The notes under the pieces were generated by a model, which was not told where the DNA came from, did not search any database, and worked only from the letters and a program-made list of their open reading frames with translations. A program made the position numbers and the translations under genes. DNA of 7,478 bases from Bacteroidota bacterium (GTDB taxonomy: Bacteria; Bacteroidota; Bacteroidia; Bacteroidales; Lentimicrobiaceae), in contig JAEYSM010000019.1 of assembly GCA_023434665.1 (NCBI GenBank), positions 1-7,478 on the forward strand, given 5' to 3'. Below are positions 1 through 7,201 of this stretch, one piece after another; position 1 is the stretch's first letter, and each line of letters begins with the position of its first letter.

Positions 1-348
1 CTCAACGGAAGACTGAACAGTCTGGTGGAGAATACATTGTTCAGGGCAGCGCAGGAAATTCTTAATAATACAATAAAACACTCAAATGCAAGCAAGCTCT
101 CAATGCAGGTTGCTCAGGGCAATAATGAGATAACCCTTATGGCCGAAGATAATGGATATGGTTTCGATATTCATGAGGTCAACTTTCAGGATGGCAATGG
201 CCTTGCCAATATGAAAACTCGTATAGAAAATCTTAACGGAAATCTCCATATTGACTCTACTCCCGGACGGGGTACAATTATTAGTATAGTAATTCCATTA
301 AAATCTACAGAAAATGTTAAGCCAATCCATCAAAGTATTAGTGGTTGA
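1..348 (+). CDS. Sensor histidine kinase, NarX/LiaS type (C-terminal part)
   Basis: This is the last 115 codons of a kinase whose start lies before the window; the frame is open from base 1. It covers the ATP-binding (HATPase) domain. Counting from the first codon in the window, the N box is RAAQEILNNTIKHSNAS (about 15-31, with E19, N22, N23, H27), the G1 box is DNGYGF (50-55), the G2 box is GNGLANM (65-71) and the GRGT turn is at 89-92, followed by a short tail. The N box of this form is typical of the HisKA_3 kinases (NarX, LiaS, DegS) that pair with LuxR-type regulators, and such a regulator follows directly. The kinase should autophosphorylate a histidine upstream of this fragment and pass the phosphate to that regulator. 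What it senses cannot be told, because the sensor part is missing. A GTG at 25 could be mistaken for a start, but the conserved frame runs through it. Confidence 0.93.
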   Translation, partial: LNGRLNSLVENTLFRAAQEILNNTIKHSNASKLSMQVAQGNNEITLMAEDNGYGFDIHEVNFQDGNGLANMKTRIENLNGNLHIDSTPGRGTIISIVIPLKSTENVKPIHQSISG

Positions 349-991
349 CGACCACCAACTTATGATAGAGGGACTAAGGTCACTCCTTGAGGATGAAGAA
401 GATATCTCATTCATTGGAGGTGCGAATAATATGGACGAAGCTATGTACTTTGCCGCCATTTATCCTGTTGATGTTATCCTTATGGACATTAACATGCCAG
501 GCGGTTCAGGAATCGATGCAACAATTAAACTGAGGGAGTTGTATCCCTCAATTAAAGTCCTTGCCCTCACAATGCATAACGATATATCTATTATTACGCG
601 AATGATAGAGGCTGGAGCTTCAGGTTATATTCTCAAACGCACCAATATGAACGAGGTTATTGAAGCCATTAGAGTGGTTTATGCCGGTGAACGTTATTTG
701 GGACGCGATACACAACAAATTATTATGGATAACCTTTCGTCACCCCCGGGGACCTTCGATCCGGGGCAAGAACGAAAATCTATTCTCTCAAGCCGGGAAA
801 GTGAAGTCCTCAATCTGATAGCACAGGAGTACTCCAATAGCCAGATAGCCGAAAAACTATTTATCAGCGAACGGACAGTCGAGGCCCACCGTCGTAACAT
901 TTTCATCAAGACAAAAACCAAAACTATAGTTGGCCTAATGAAACTAGCAATTGAAAAAGGATTACTCAGCGATGACAAGAAAAAAGGCTGA
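314..991 (+). CDS. Two-component response regulator, NarL/LuxR family
   Basis: This 225-residue DNA-binding response regulator has the usual family length. The receiver domain spans about 5-122. It has the acidic pair D12-D13, the phosphate-accepting D58 in VILMDINMPGGSG, the switch residue T86 and the conserved K108. After a short Pro/Gly-rich linker (about 142-152), a LuxR-type helix-turn-helix covers about 158-220, beginning SSRESEVLNLIA and containing the recognition segment ISERTVEAHRRNI. The ATG at 314 lies inside the end of the kinase gene, giving a 35 bp overlap, and no Shine-Dalgarno sequence is seen; translational coupling is likely. The start is supported because the receiver begins five residues later. 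Phosphorylation by the upstream kinase is expected to promote dimer binding to target promoters; the targets are unknown. The TGA stop lies inside the terminator stem that follows. Confidence 0.96.
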   Translation: MLSQSIKVLVVDDHQLMIEGLRSLLEDEEDISFIGGANNMDEAMYFAAIYPVDVILMDINMPGGSGIDATIKLRELYPSIKVLALTMHNDISIITRMIEAGASGYILKRTNMNEVIEAIRVVYAGERYLGRDTQQIIMDNLSSPPGTFDPGQERKSILSSRESEVLNLIAQEYSNSQIAEKLFISERTVEAHRRNIFIKTKTKTIVGLMKLAIEKGLLSDDKKKG

Positions 992-1011
992 ACCATTAAT
1001 GATTCAGCCTT
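984..1011. terminator. Bidirectional hairpin terminator between convergent genes
   Basis: A perfect 9 bp inverted repeat, AAGGCTGAA (984-992) and TTCAGCCTT (1003-1011), encloses a 10-base loop. Read on the minus strand the stem runs into six T residues in all (two in the stem, four after it), a good intrinsic terminator for the beta-propeller gene arriving from 1068. Read on the plus strand it is followed by a looser T-rich stretch ending TTCTCTTTT, which should stop the response-regulator transcript. The regulator's stop codon (989-991) is part of the stem. A second small dyad, GAACT-TAA-AGTTC at 1056-1068, touches the stop codon of the minus-strand gene. Confidence 0.75.
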
Positions 1012-1067
1012 AGAATTTATTCTCTTTTATTGGCGATTTCTATACGCACTAAATGGAACTTAAAGTT

Positions 1068-2789
1068 CTATTTGCTTATGACGAACTTAGAAGAAACTGA
1101 AGATCCGTCTTTCATAACTGCCTTAATCAGATAAAATCCGGTATTCAGGTCAGAAATGTTTACCCTTATCACCTCTAAACCACTATTGCGGATTGCTCTG
1201 ACTTTCTTTCCTGATAAGGTAAAGACATTTACTTCGTTAATTTCATTTGCAGAATATACACTAAGGACATTACCTCTGTCAACAGAAAAACGTAGCGATT
1301 GTGCCGATGAAATATCCTTGGTATTTACTCCAGATGATCTTCTCACAAATCCGCTTCTGTCGTTACTTCCTTTATAAGTACCAAACAGAATATCAGCATC
1401 CTCCATAGGAACATTTGTGGAGTACGCATTTATGAAAATTGAATCTGTTGGTTGGAAGTTTAGCTCATAAGAGAGAGCAACAATGTCCATAATTCCATCA
1501 CCATTTATATCTCCAAGGTTGGCTCCGTTCATAAATGTAAATCCGGTTGGTCGCAATGGGAAACCTTCAATTTCTGTTCCATCCATATTGTATGCATGGA
1601 TAAAACCAAGATCATCAACTTTCAGATTGCTGCCGAATATCAGATCATGAGAACCATCGTTGTCGACATCTGCAACACTTGTAAAGCCTTCAAGACCACC
1701 TGCTTTAACGATCGGGAAATTATCCATTTGAGAGCCATCAGGATAAAAAGCATACAGCATCGGCAGTGGTTCTTCACCAATCGGACGGCTCATGAAAATT
1801 CTAAAATCATTCTCTCCGGTCACATCAACTACTGTCGGGGGAGCATATGTCCAGCTGGCATCAGGAATCATAAATGGCCATCCATCTCTGTAACTTCCAT
1901 CTTTTTCTCTGATAAAGAATTTTGGTGCATCGCCGTGAGAAGTACCCACAATACTCAGATCACCATCTCCTTCAAAGTCGACTAATAACGGCGACTGATA
2001 AGAAAAGCTTATACCATCTGAAGGTACGGGGAATCCTGGCTTAGCATTACCTTCAACATCCAGTGCGAAAAGAGTCCCGTCGGATGTACCGGTCACAATT
2101 TCCATAACTCCATCATTATCCAGGTCGCCAACCGATGGTGTGATTGCAGGAGTGCCTCCTAACAGGAAAGGCCATGCATCTGAGAGGGGAGTCCCATCTT
2201 GTTTGAGTACATGCAGATTGTTGGAAGTACGGGTCTGACAAATAATTTCGCTTATACCATCACCTGTAACATCTGCAATGACCGGTCCGGTAATGATCCA
2301 GTGATTCTCAAAGCTTAAGGGCCAGCCAGTAACATCATTCCCATTGCTGTCCATAAGATAGATTCTTCCATTGTTGGGTACACCGCCGGTAACAACTACA
2401 ATACCTATTGTTCCAGCCTGATCAAGTTCTGAAACAGCAGGTGGGTATATGGCTGTTCCAGTCAGGGTTTTCGACCAGAGTATTGAGCCATCTCCATTAT
2501 AAACATTAAGTGTATTAAACGAAGAGGCAAGAATTTCATCTGAACCATCTCCATTGATATCTGCCAGAGCCACTCCCCGCATGTTTTTGAAACTTGGGCT
2601 AGCCGCCATTTTCTTGGGGAAGCCATCTAATTGTTGTAAAGTGGATCTGCTTTCATCCAGATCAGTGATAATGACATTTCGTATCTGAACCTGGTCATTT
2701 TCATCAAGATAAGCCTGAGTGGCCTGAGTTTGAGCTATTAACAAACCACTTGTGAACAGCATTGCACTAAAAAGTAGTAGTCTCTTCAT
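1068..2789 (-). CDS. Secreted FG-GAP/VCBS beta-propeller protein with T9SS sorting domain
   Basis: This 573-residue protein is exported and probably cell-surface-attached or released. A Sec signal peptide covers residues 1-20 (MKRLLLF...GLLIAQ). The body (about 56-470) is a run of FG-GAP/VCBS-type repeats with calcium-binding loops: DINGDGSDE (77), DVTGDGISE (173), DLDNDGVME (222), DFEGDGDLS (271), a degenerate DVTGENDFR (322), DVDNDGSHD (374) and DINGDGIMD (427). Between them recur a DG(S/T) hairpin and a G(W/F)P motif. The segment FGTYKGSNDRSGF (469-481) resembles the 'F.gd..rtG' closing motif often seen in such proteins. The last ~75 residues (about 497-573) form a Por/T9SS type A sorting domain: a beta-rich module with NVFTLSGKKV, ISDLNTGFYLI and the terminal SSKFVISK. 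Known T9SS cargo crosses the outer membrane through SprA and loses this tail. No catalytic domain is visible; binding of a ligand or polysaccharide, or adhesion, is only inference. It is the last gene of the minus-strand block, 124 bp after the NfeD gene. Confidence 0.93.
   Translation of the reverse strand: MKRLLLFSAMLFTSGLLIAQTQATQAYLDENDQVQIRNVIITDLDESRSTLQQLDGFPKKMAASPSFKNMRGVALADINGDGSDEILASSFNTLNVYNGDGSILWSKTLTGTAIYPPAVSELDQAGTIGIVVVTGGVPNNGRIYLMDSNGNDVTGWPLSFENHWIITGPVIADVTGDGISEIICQTRTSNNLHVLKQDGTPLSDAWPFLLGGTPAITPSVGDLDNDGVMEIVTGTSDGTLFALDVEGNAKPGFPVPSDGISFSYQSPLLVDFEGDGDLSIVGTSHGDAPKFFIREKDGSYRDGWPFMIPDASWTYAPPTVVDVTGENDFRIFMSRPIGEEPLPMLYAFYPDGSQMDNFPIVKAGGLEGFTSVADVDNDGSHDLIFGSNLKVDDLGFIHAYNMDGTEIEGFPLRPTGFTFMNGANLGDINGDGIMDIVALSYELNFQPTDSIFINAYSTNVPMEDADILFGTYKGSNDRSGFVRRSSGVNTKDISSAQSLRFSVDRGNVLSVYSANEINEVNVFTLSGKKVRAIRNSGLEVIRVNISDLNTGFYLIKAVMKDGSSVSSKFVISK
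1485..2561 (-). repeat. Coding repeats: eight propeller units of about 50 residues
   Basis: The calcium loops of the secreted protein begin at residues 77, 173, 222, 271, 322, 374 and 427, a period of 49-53 residues. The one double-length gap (77 to 173) contains a worn-out copy, ELDQAGTIG, near 121-129, which restores the period. The repeats are conserved as protein motifs, not as identical DNA, so they are old. Confidence 0.8.
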
Positions 2790-2913
2790 AATTATTTATA
2801 TTAAATAGTTCACTATGTTACAACTAAAGTAACAATTTTTAGTGTGGAAGGTTATAATTGACTACAACAAAATCCTTTTTTAGCGAAAATGCTTGTGGGT
2901 AAATCAATAGCCT

Positions 2914-4308
2914 CTACAATTTCCGGACAATTAGCTGAGCATTCTCATATTTAATAACATGAACAGTTTCACCTTTGTTAATGTATCCTGTCTGGGCAAC
3001 AGCGTCGTAAACATTGTCCTCAATTTCAATTTTTCCTGCAGGTCGCAGAATAGTATGGGCAATTCCTGTCTTACCAATCATATCCGTGTAATGGGCATCA
3101 GATGAAACATATCCTAATCCAGCCTGCTGGGTAGATAAGAGGGCGAGTTCACCAAAAATAGTTTTTCTGCCAAACAGTCTGTTTGTGACGTAAAATGACA
3201 ATATGATTGATAAAAGCGATGCTATAATAACAACTGCAAATGACTCAAGTAAACGCATCACAGGCAGACCCTGAAACTCAAATCCAATATTTCCCACTAA
3301 ACTCAAGGTGAGACCAATTACTGCAAGTGCAATTCCGCTGATACCAGCCACGCCAAAGCCAGGAATGACAAAGATCTCCAGACCTATTAAAATAACACCT
3401 GCAATGAATATCAGTATCTCCCAATTGGCTGCAAGCCCTTCAAGATAGAGTGGGGCAAAGTACAAAGCAGCTGCTACGACAGCTGCAAGAAGTGCAAACC
3501 CAATTCCCGGTGATTGAAGTTCAAAATATAAGCCTCCAATAATTAGCATTATCAATATTCCACTTACGAATGGCTTGGTAAGAAATCCAATAACACTATC
3601 AAGTGCTGTCAGTTCTTGTCTCACTATCTTATAATCTGAAATGTTGTTAAGTTTCATTATTTCACCAACATTTTCAGCAAGTCCTTCGCAAAAGCCATAT
3701 TTAAGTGCTTCACTAGATGTAAAAGTGATGACCTGTGTGCTATCGGAAATTCCAGGGACAACTATTTTAGGATCAACCATTGCTTGCGCAATTTGAGCAT
3801 CTCTGCCTGTAGCTTCGGCAGTTGACCGCATCATGCTTCTCATATACGACTGGTATTTGTCAGGAACCACTTGTCCTGTCTGATCAACCACAGTGGCAGC
3901 TCCAATATTTGCACCACTACGCATATAGATACTATCGCATGCTATCGAAATCAAAGCTCCGGCCGATGCAGCATTATTATCAATAAAAGCCCAGATGGGA
4001 ATAGGGCACCTTAAGAGTGCAGTCCTGATAGAATCTGCCGATTCCAGCATACCTCCATAGGTATTAAGATGGAGGATGATATAATCTGCCTTCATTTGAA
4101 CCGCTTCATTCAAAGCTTTTTTGGTGGTCCTCCATACAGGAGGTGCAATTTCCTCATGGATATTAAACTGATAAAATAAAAGTTGTTTGGCAGTTGTATC
4201 CATCTGATTGACAGGATTTTTTATAAGAACGGTATCCTGAGCTAACATCTGATTATCCAGAAGAGAGAAAAGTATAATCGAAGCTAATATTGGCAAGTAT
4301 TTTTTCAT
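2914..4308 (-). CDS. NfeD-family membrane serine protease (ClpP-class domain plus NfeD)
   Basis: This 464-residue protein is a long-form NfeD, an integral membrane protein with a protease domain outside the cytoplasm. A signal peptide covers about 1-24. A ClpP-class domain (about 42-235) contains the glycine turn NTYGG (82-86), the catalytic Ser115 in AASAG, and Lys151 in VPDKYQSY, which aligns with the Ser-Lys dyad of the archaeal homologue PH1510; TAEATGRD (163-170) is a further family motif. Four to five membrane segments follow at about 246-263, 267-287, 297-316, 318-338 and 352-374. The C-terminal NfeD beta-barrel (OB-like, about 408-464) starts IGKTGIAHTILRPAG and ends near KGETVHVIKYENAQLIVRKL. 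In studied cases this family cleaves the hydrophobic C-terminus of stomatin-like proteins and is often encoded next to one; no stomatin or flotillin gene lies on either side here. The gene starts 136 bp after suhB, so it may have its own promoter. A one-mismatch -7 box (TATATTCG, 4336-4343, minus) is too weak to call. Confidence 0.93.
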   Translation of the reverse strand: MKKYLPILASIILFSLLDNQMLAQDTVLIKNPVNQMDTTAKQLLFYQFNIHEEIAPPVWRTTKKALNEAVQMKADYIILHLNTYGGMLESADSIRTALLRCPIPIWAFIDNNAASAGALISIACDSIYMRSGANIGAATVVDQTGQVVPDKYQSYMRSMMRSTAEATGRDAQIAQAMVDPKIVVPGISDSTQVITFTSSEALKYGFCEGLAENVGEIMKLNNISDYKIVRQELTALDSVIGFLTKPFVSGILIMLIIGGLYFELQSPGIGFALLAAVVAAALYFAPLYLEGLAANWEILIFIAGVILIGLEIFVIPGFGVAGISGIALAVIGLTLSLVGNIGFEFQGLPVMRLLESFAVVIIASLLSIILSFYVTNRLFGRKTIFGELALLSTQQAGLGYVSSDAHYTDMIGKTGIAHTILRPAGKIEIEDNVYDAVAQTGYINKGETVHVIKYENAQLIVRKL

Positions 4309-4444
4309 GTTATGAGTGTATGAACTTTGGTAATGCGAATATAATACTATTCAACCTACAATCCATGCAGAAGGTTACTCGCCTTTATAAGGTATTGAGA
4401 TTTATCAGATGCAATAAAAATTATCAAAAGCTATATTAGGTGCT

Positions 4445-5260
4445 TTATTCCTTAACCTTAAAATGTTTTGAAATAATTCTTTTCATTTCTGTCACTACTG
4501 TGCTGTTTCCACAAACGAGTTCTTTTCCGAACAAAGCATTGTTTCCACCCTGGAAGTCGCAAACTTCACCTCCGGCCTGTTTAATGAGGATGATACCTGC
4601 AGCTACATCCCATGGTTGCAGTCCGTATTCATAAAATCCTTCGTAACGTCCGGCGGCCACGTAAGCCATATCGGCAGCAGCAGAACCCAGACGTCTCAAT
4701 CCGGCTGTTTCCCTCATCATTTCTCTGAATACTTCGAGATATTCTTCCATCCGGCCATAATCATAATATGGGAAACCTGTTGCCAACAATGATGAATTAA
4801 AATCTTTACTCGGTGATATTCTGATGATTTCATCATTGAGCATTGAGTTCCCACCTTTCCAGGCATAGAAACACTCATCAAGGTTTGGCTCATAAATCAC
4901 ACCAACTACAATCTCATCGTTTTCTTGTAATGCAATGCTGACAGAGTAGAGTGGAACACCATGGATAAAGTTGGTAGTACCGTCAAGCGGATCAATAATC
5001 CAGTTAAAAACTTTACCCTGTGTTGTTTCTGTATCTTCTTCAGTAATAAAACCAGCACCCGGCACAAGATCCCTGAGATAATCCACTATCATTTTTTCAG
5101 TCGATTTATCAACATAGGTCACGTAATTATGCGTACCCTTTTCTTCTACCTGTCCTTTCTGGAAATTGACGGCTTGCTCTTGTATATATTTTCCTGCTAT
5201 CTTACTAATTTCAATCACTTTCCCGCAAACTGCTTTAAAGTCGATGTTATTTTCTTTCAT
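4445..5260 (-). CDS. suhB: Inositol monophosphatase family protein (SuhB-like)
   Basis: This 271-residue cytosolic phosphatase matches the family in length and in all metal-binding residues. D51 lies in TYVDKSTE and E74 in ITEED. Motif 1, WIIDPLDGTTNF (87-98), supplies D90 and D93, and motif 2, LQPWDVAAG (214-222), supplies D218. These correspond to E70, D90, D93 and D220 of human IMPA1. The expected reaction is Mg-dependent hydrolysis of myo-inositol-1-phosphate to inositol and phosphate. Members also act on other sugar or nucleotide phosphates (histidinol phosphate, fructose-1,6-bisphosphate, PAP), so the true substrate is open. The adjacent genes give no pathway clue. In E. coli SuhB also joins the ribosomal antitermination complex; whether that holds in Bacteroidota is unknown. 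The gene lies 84 bp after the YciI gene. A short AAAGC/GCTTT stem at 4427-4446 spans the stop codon but is too weak to call a terminator. Confidence 0.92.
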   Translation of the reverse strand: MKENNIDFKAVCGKVIEISKIAGKYIQEQAVNFQKGQVEEKGTHNYVTYVDKSTEKMIVDYLRDLVPGAGFITEEDTETTQGKVFNWIIDPLDGTTNFIHGVPLYSVSIALQENDEIVVGVIYEPNLDECFYAWKGGNSMLNDEIIRISPSKDFNSSLLATGFPYYDYGRMEEYLEVFREMMRETAGLRRLGSAAADMAYVAAGRYEGFYEYGLQPWDVAAGIILIKQAGGEVCDFQGGNNALFGKELVCGNSTVVTEMKRIISKHFKVKE

Positions 5261-5344
5261 GATACAATGTTTTTATTTTTAAAGGTTAAATACGGGATCA
5301 AGATTAATTGTTGACCTAAATACTAAATGTCCACAACTCAATAA

Positions 5345-5809
5345 TCATATTATTGAATTTCTTTGAATCTTCTTATGGATATCAAGATGTGTTGAAATAG
5401 CAGCTGAACCATACCAGGGTATTAAATCGACTACAAATAATCCCGATTTTATGGTAGGATCATTATTCAACCAATCCATAGCTTCTTCTTCAGAGGTCGT
5501 ATTTAAAAGAAAAAGGCCTCTGAATTGCTTGTCGTTTTTACCAAAAGGACCGGCTAACACAAGCTTACCTTCTTCGGCTAATCGATCCATATTTGAGAAA
5601 TGTCCTTTGAACAGACTATCTCTTTCAACCTGATCTGTTGTTTCGTATGTTCCGGTTTTTAGAATAACAAGCAGATACGATTTCATTCCATAGTCATCAG
5701 CCCCAAGTGACCTTGCAAGAACAGAATCATAGACTGGTGTTTCAGTATTTTGGGCTTGGATGGTACCATACACTGCAACCAGCAGGGATAAGAAGTACAG
5801 CTTTTTCAT
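5345..5809 (-). CDS. Exported YciI-like (YCII-related domain) protein
   Basis: This 154-residue protein has a signal peptide at 1-20 (MKKLYFLSLL...TIQAQ) and a YCII-related domain at about 43-136. Domain features are YLLVILKTG (45-53), the conserved histidine stretch GHFSNMDRLAEEGKLVLAGP (69-88), GLFLLNTTSEEEA (98-110) and the NDP segment (116-118), ending DLIPWYG. The fold is a ferredoxin-like alpha/beta barrel related to dehydrochlorinase and muconolactone-isomerase families. The biochemical role of most YciI proteins, including this one, is unknown. YciI of E. coli is about 98 residues and cytosolic; this copy adds the signal peptide, a ~20-residue spacer and an 18-residue basic tail, so it should work in the periplasm. 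It follows mtaB by 45 bp and is probably co-transcribed with it. The stop codon lies in an AT-only dyad at 5338-5356. An alternative reading as a lipoprotein is excluded because there is no lipobox cysteine. Confidence 0.88.
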   Translation of the reverse strand: MKKLYFLSLLVAVYGTIQAQNTETPVYDSVLARSLGADDYGMKSYLLVILKTGTYETTDQVERDSLFKGHFSNMDRLAEEGKLVLAGPFGKNDKQFRGLFLLNTTSEEEAMDWLNNDPTIKSGLFVVDLIPWYGSAAISTHLDIHKKIQRNSII

Positions 5810-5854
5810 CTTTTAAGTTTATGGTTTACAATCAATAACACTGCCTTTGGCATC

Positions 5855-7189
5855 CTATAAAACTTGACTTACACTATAAATTCCTTCAGCATCAACCTCT
5901 TCAAGTCGCACTTTTTCAATTTGGTTGACCCTCAACTTATCATAACGTGTCTTACATCTAATATAATTTGAAGTAAAACCGAACATCATATTATTCTCAA
6001 CATCTGATTCCCATAAAACCTCCTGCATACTGCCATTGTTTTTCGAGTAGAACTCAATCTTCTTCCTTTCAGACAACTCATGAAGCAGTTTACTTCTTCT
6101 TCCTTTTATTTTCTCATCAACCTGTAATTCCATTTCACTAGCCTTTGTTCCAGGGCGTTGGGAATAGGTGAAGACATGCAGGTATGAAATGTCCAGATTT
6201 TCTATAAAGTTGAATGTATCTAAAAATTCCTCATCTGTCTCTCCCGGAAACCCAATAATAACGTCCGCTGCTATGCAGGCATCGGGCATCAGTTGTTTTA
6301 TTTTATTTACCCTTGCTGCAAAAACTTCTCTCTTATACTTCCTCTTCATTAAGCTTAAAATGCGATCATTGCCTGATTGCAGGGGGATATGGAAATGAGG
6401 CATCAGCTTATCTGATTTACTTACGTATTCTATTATCCTGTCTTCCAGTAGTTCGGGTTCTATAGATGAAATCCTTATTCGTTCAATTCCACTGAGTTGA
6501 CTCAACTCAATCAACAGATCAAAGAAAGATTCACCATGTTGTTTGCCAAAATCACCAATATTAACACCAGTCAGGACAATTTCCTTAACGTCAGTTGAAG
6601 CGATAGATCTTGCAACTGTTATAGTCTCTTCAACTGTGGCACTCCGGCTTCTCCCACGGGCGAAAGGAATAGCACAATAAGAACAGAAATAATCGCAGCC
6701 ATCCTGTACCTTAAAGAACGATCTGGTCCTGTCATTCACGCTAAAACCGGGTTCGAATATTCTGGATGTCTTAATTTCATCATCCTTAACATAGCTTTCC
6801 TTTTCCGGGTTTTCAGATAAATGTCCGTGATAATCAGCAATATCCGACTCTCCTTCAACAATGTCAAATAGTCGGTATTTCTCATTGTTACCGAGTACGA
6901 TCTTCACACCAGGCAACTTTTTAATCTCATCAGGTTTTATTTGCGAATAGCAACCAATCACAGCCACAGAGGCATCGGGGTTTCGTTTAACAGCTTGCCT
7001 GATTGCTGCCTTACATTTTTTTTCTGCAGCAGCAGTAACAGTGCATGAATGAATTACGTATATATCGGCTTTGTCTTTAAAATCTACTGTCTCGTAGCTA
7101 TCTTCAGTAAACTTTCGTGCAATAGCTGAAGTTTCAGCAAAATTCAATTTGCAACCAAAAGTGTGAAAAGCAATTCTTCTTTTATTCAT
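5855..7189 (-). CDS. mtaB: tRNA (t6A37) C2-methylthiotransferase, MtaB type
   Basis: This 444-residue radical-SAM enzyme of the MiaB/MtaB/RimO family has full length and all cluster ligands. The N-terminal UPF0004 domain (about 4-110) carries C13 in HTFGCKLN, C49 in HSCTVT and C80 in IGCYSQ, which bind the auxiliary 4Fe-4S cluster. The radical-SAM motif CxxxCxxC is C165, C169 and C172 in GCDYFCSYCAIPFARGRSR. IIGFPGETDEEF (311-322) and the GND turn (273-275) are also typical. A TRAM RNA-binding domain occupies about 380-444. The GCK(L/V)N signature, together with HSCTVT, favours MtaB (making ms2t6A at position 37 of ANN-decoding tRNAs) over MiaB (ms2i6A) or RimO (ribosomal protein S12). The start is fixed: an in-frame TAA lies at 7199-7201, only three codons separate it from the ATG, and the protein's first residues are already conserved. 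It heads the minus-strand block and is divergent from the receiver gene at 7363. Confidence 0.95.
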   Translation of the reverse strand: MNKRRIAFHTFGCKLNFAETSAIARKFTEDSYETVDFKDKADIYVIHSCTVTAAAEKKCKAAIRQAVKRNPDASVAVIGCYSQIKPDEIKKLPGVKIVLGNNEKYRLFDIVEGESDIADYHGHLSENPEKESYVKDDEIKTSRIFEPGFSVNDRTRSFFKVQDGCDYFCSYCAIPFARGRSRSATVEETITVARSIASTDVKEIVLTGVNIGDFGKQHGESFFDLLIELSQLSGIERIRISSIEPELLEDRIIEYVSKSDKLMPHFHIPLQSGNDRILSLMKRKYKREVFAARVNKIKQLMPDACIAADVIIGFPGETDEEFLDTFNFIENLDISYLHVFTYSQRPGTKASEMELQVDEKIKGRRSKLLHELSERKKIEFYSKNNGSMQEVLWESDVENNMMFGFTSNYIRCKTRYDKLRVNQIEKVRLEEVDAEGIYSVSQVL

Positions 7190-7193
7190 TCTG

Positions 7194-7201
7194 CAAAATT
7201 A
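7194..7201 (-). promoter_or_regulatory. Candidate -7 promoter box abutting the mtaB start
   Basis: TAATTTTG on the minus strand matches the Bacteroidota -7 consensus TAnnTTTG exactly. It ends only four bases before the mtaB ATG, so a transcript from it would begin at or very near the start codon. The -33 element is weak: only TTTA is found about 21 bases upstream. A chance match in AT-rich DNA is possible. Confidence 0.3.

Noticed and set aside
694..996. 100-codon open frame on the minus strand inside the response-regulator gene
   Set aside because: It is antisense to a well-conserved gene, its product resembles no family, and it runs across the terminator hairpin.
1156..1985. Two plus-strand open frames (1156-1377 and 1596-1985) inside the propeller gene
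   Set aside because: Both are antisense to conserved motifs of the secreted protein. Their product sequences show no domain, signal or low-complexity pattern of their own.
2816..2840. GTTAC/GTAAC stem followed by ATTTTT between the propeller and NfeD genes
   Set aside because: The T-run follows the stem only on the plus strand, while both neighbouring genes are on the minus strand. The stem has five pairs.
4427..4446. AAAGC/GCTTT stem with T-rich tail at the end of suhB as a terminator
   Set aside because: The stem has only five pairs and a 10-base loop; it is too weak to call.
4961..5314. 117-codon plus-strand open frame opposite the start of suhB
   Set aside because: It opposes the conserved N-terminal half of suhB. 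Its product is a Phe/Cys-rich string typical of a shadow frame.
5338..5356. Perfect dyad TCAATAAT-CAT-ATTATTGA at the stop of the YciI gene
   Set aside because: The stem is all A/T but for one G-C pair and no T-run follows on the minus strand, so it is not a credible intrinsic terminator. AT-rich DNA yields such dyads by chance.
5855..7189. The methylthiotransferase as MiaB or RimO
   Set aside because: The GCKLN signature near the N-terminus and the ~444-residue length fit MtaB better. MiaB usually has GCQMN and RimO usually has LGC.KN with NTC.
1068..7189. The five minus-strand genes as a single functional system
   Set aside because: The gaps grow to 84-136 bp and the products belong to unrelated processes. 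Nothing in the sequence links them beyond a shared strand and three signal peptides.
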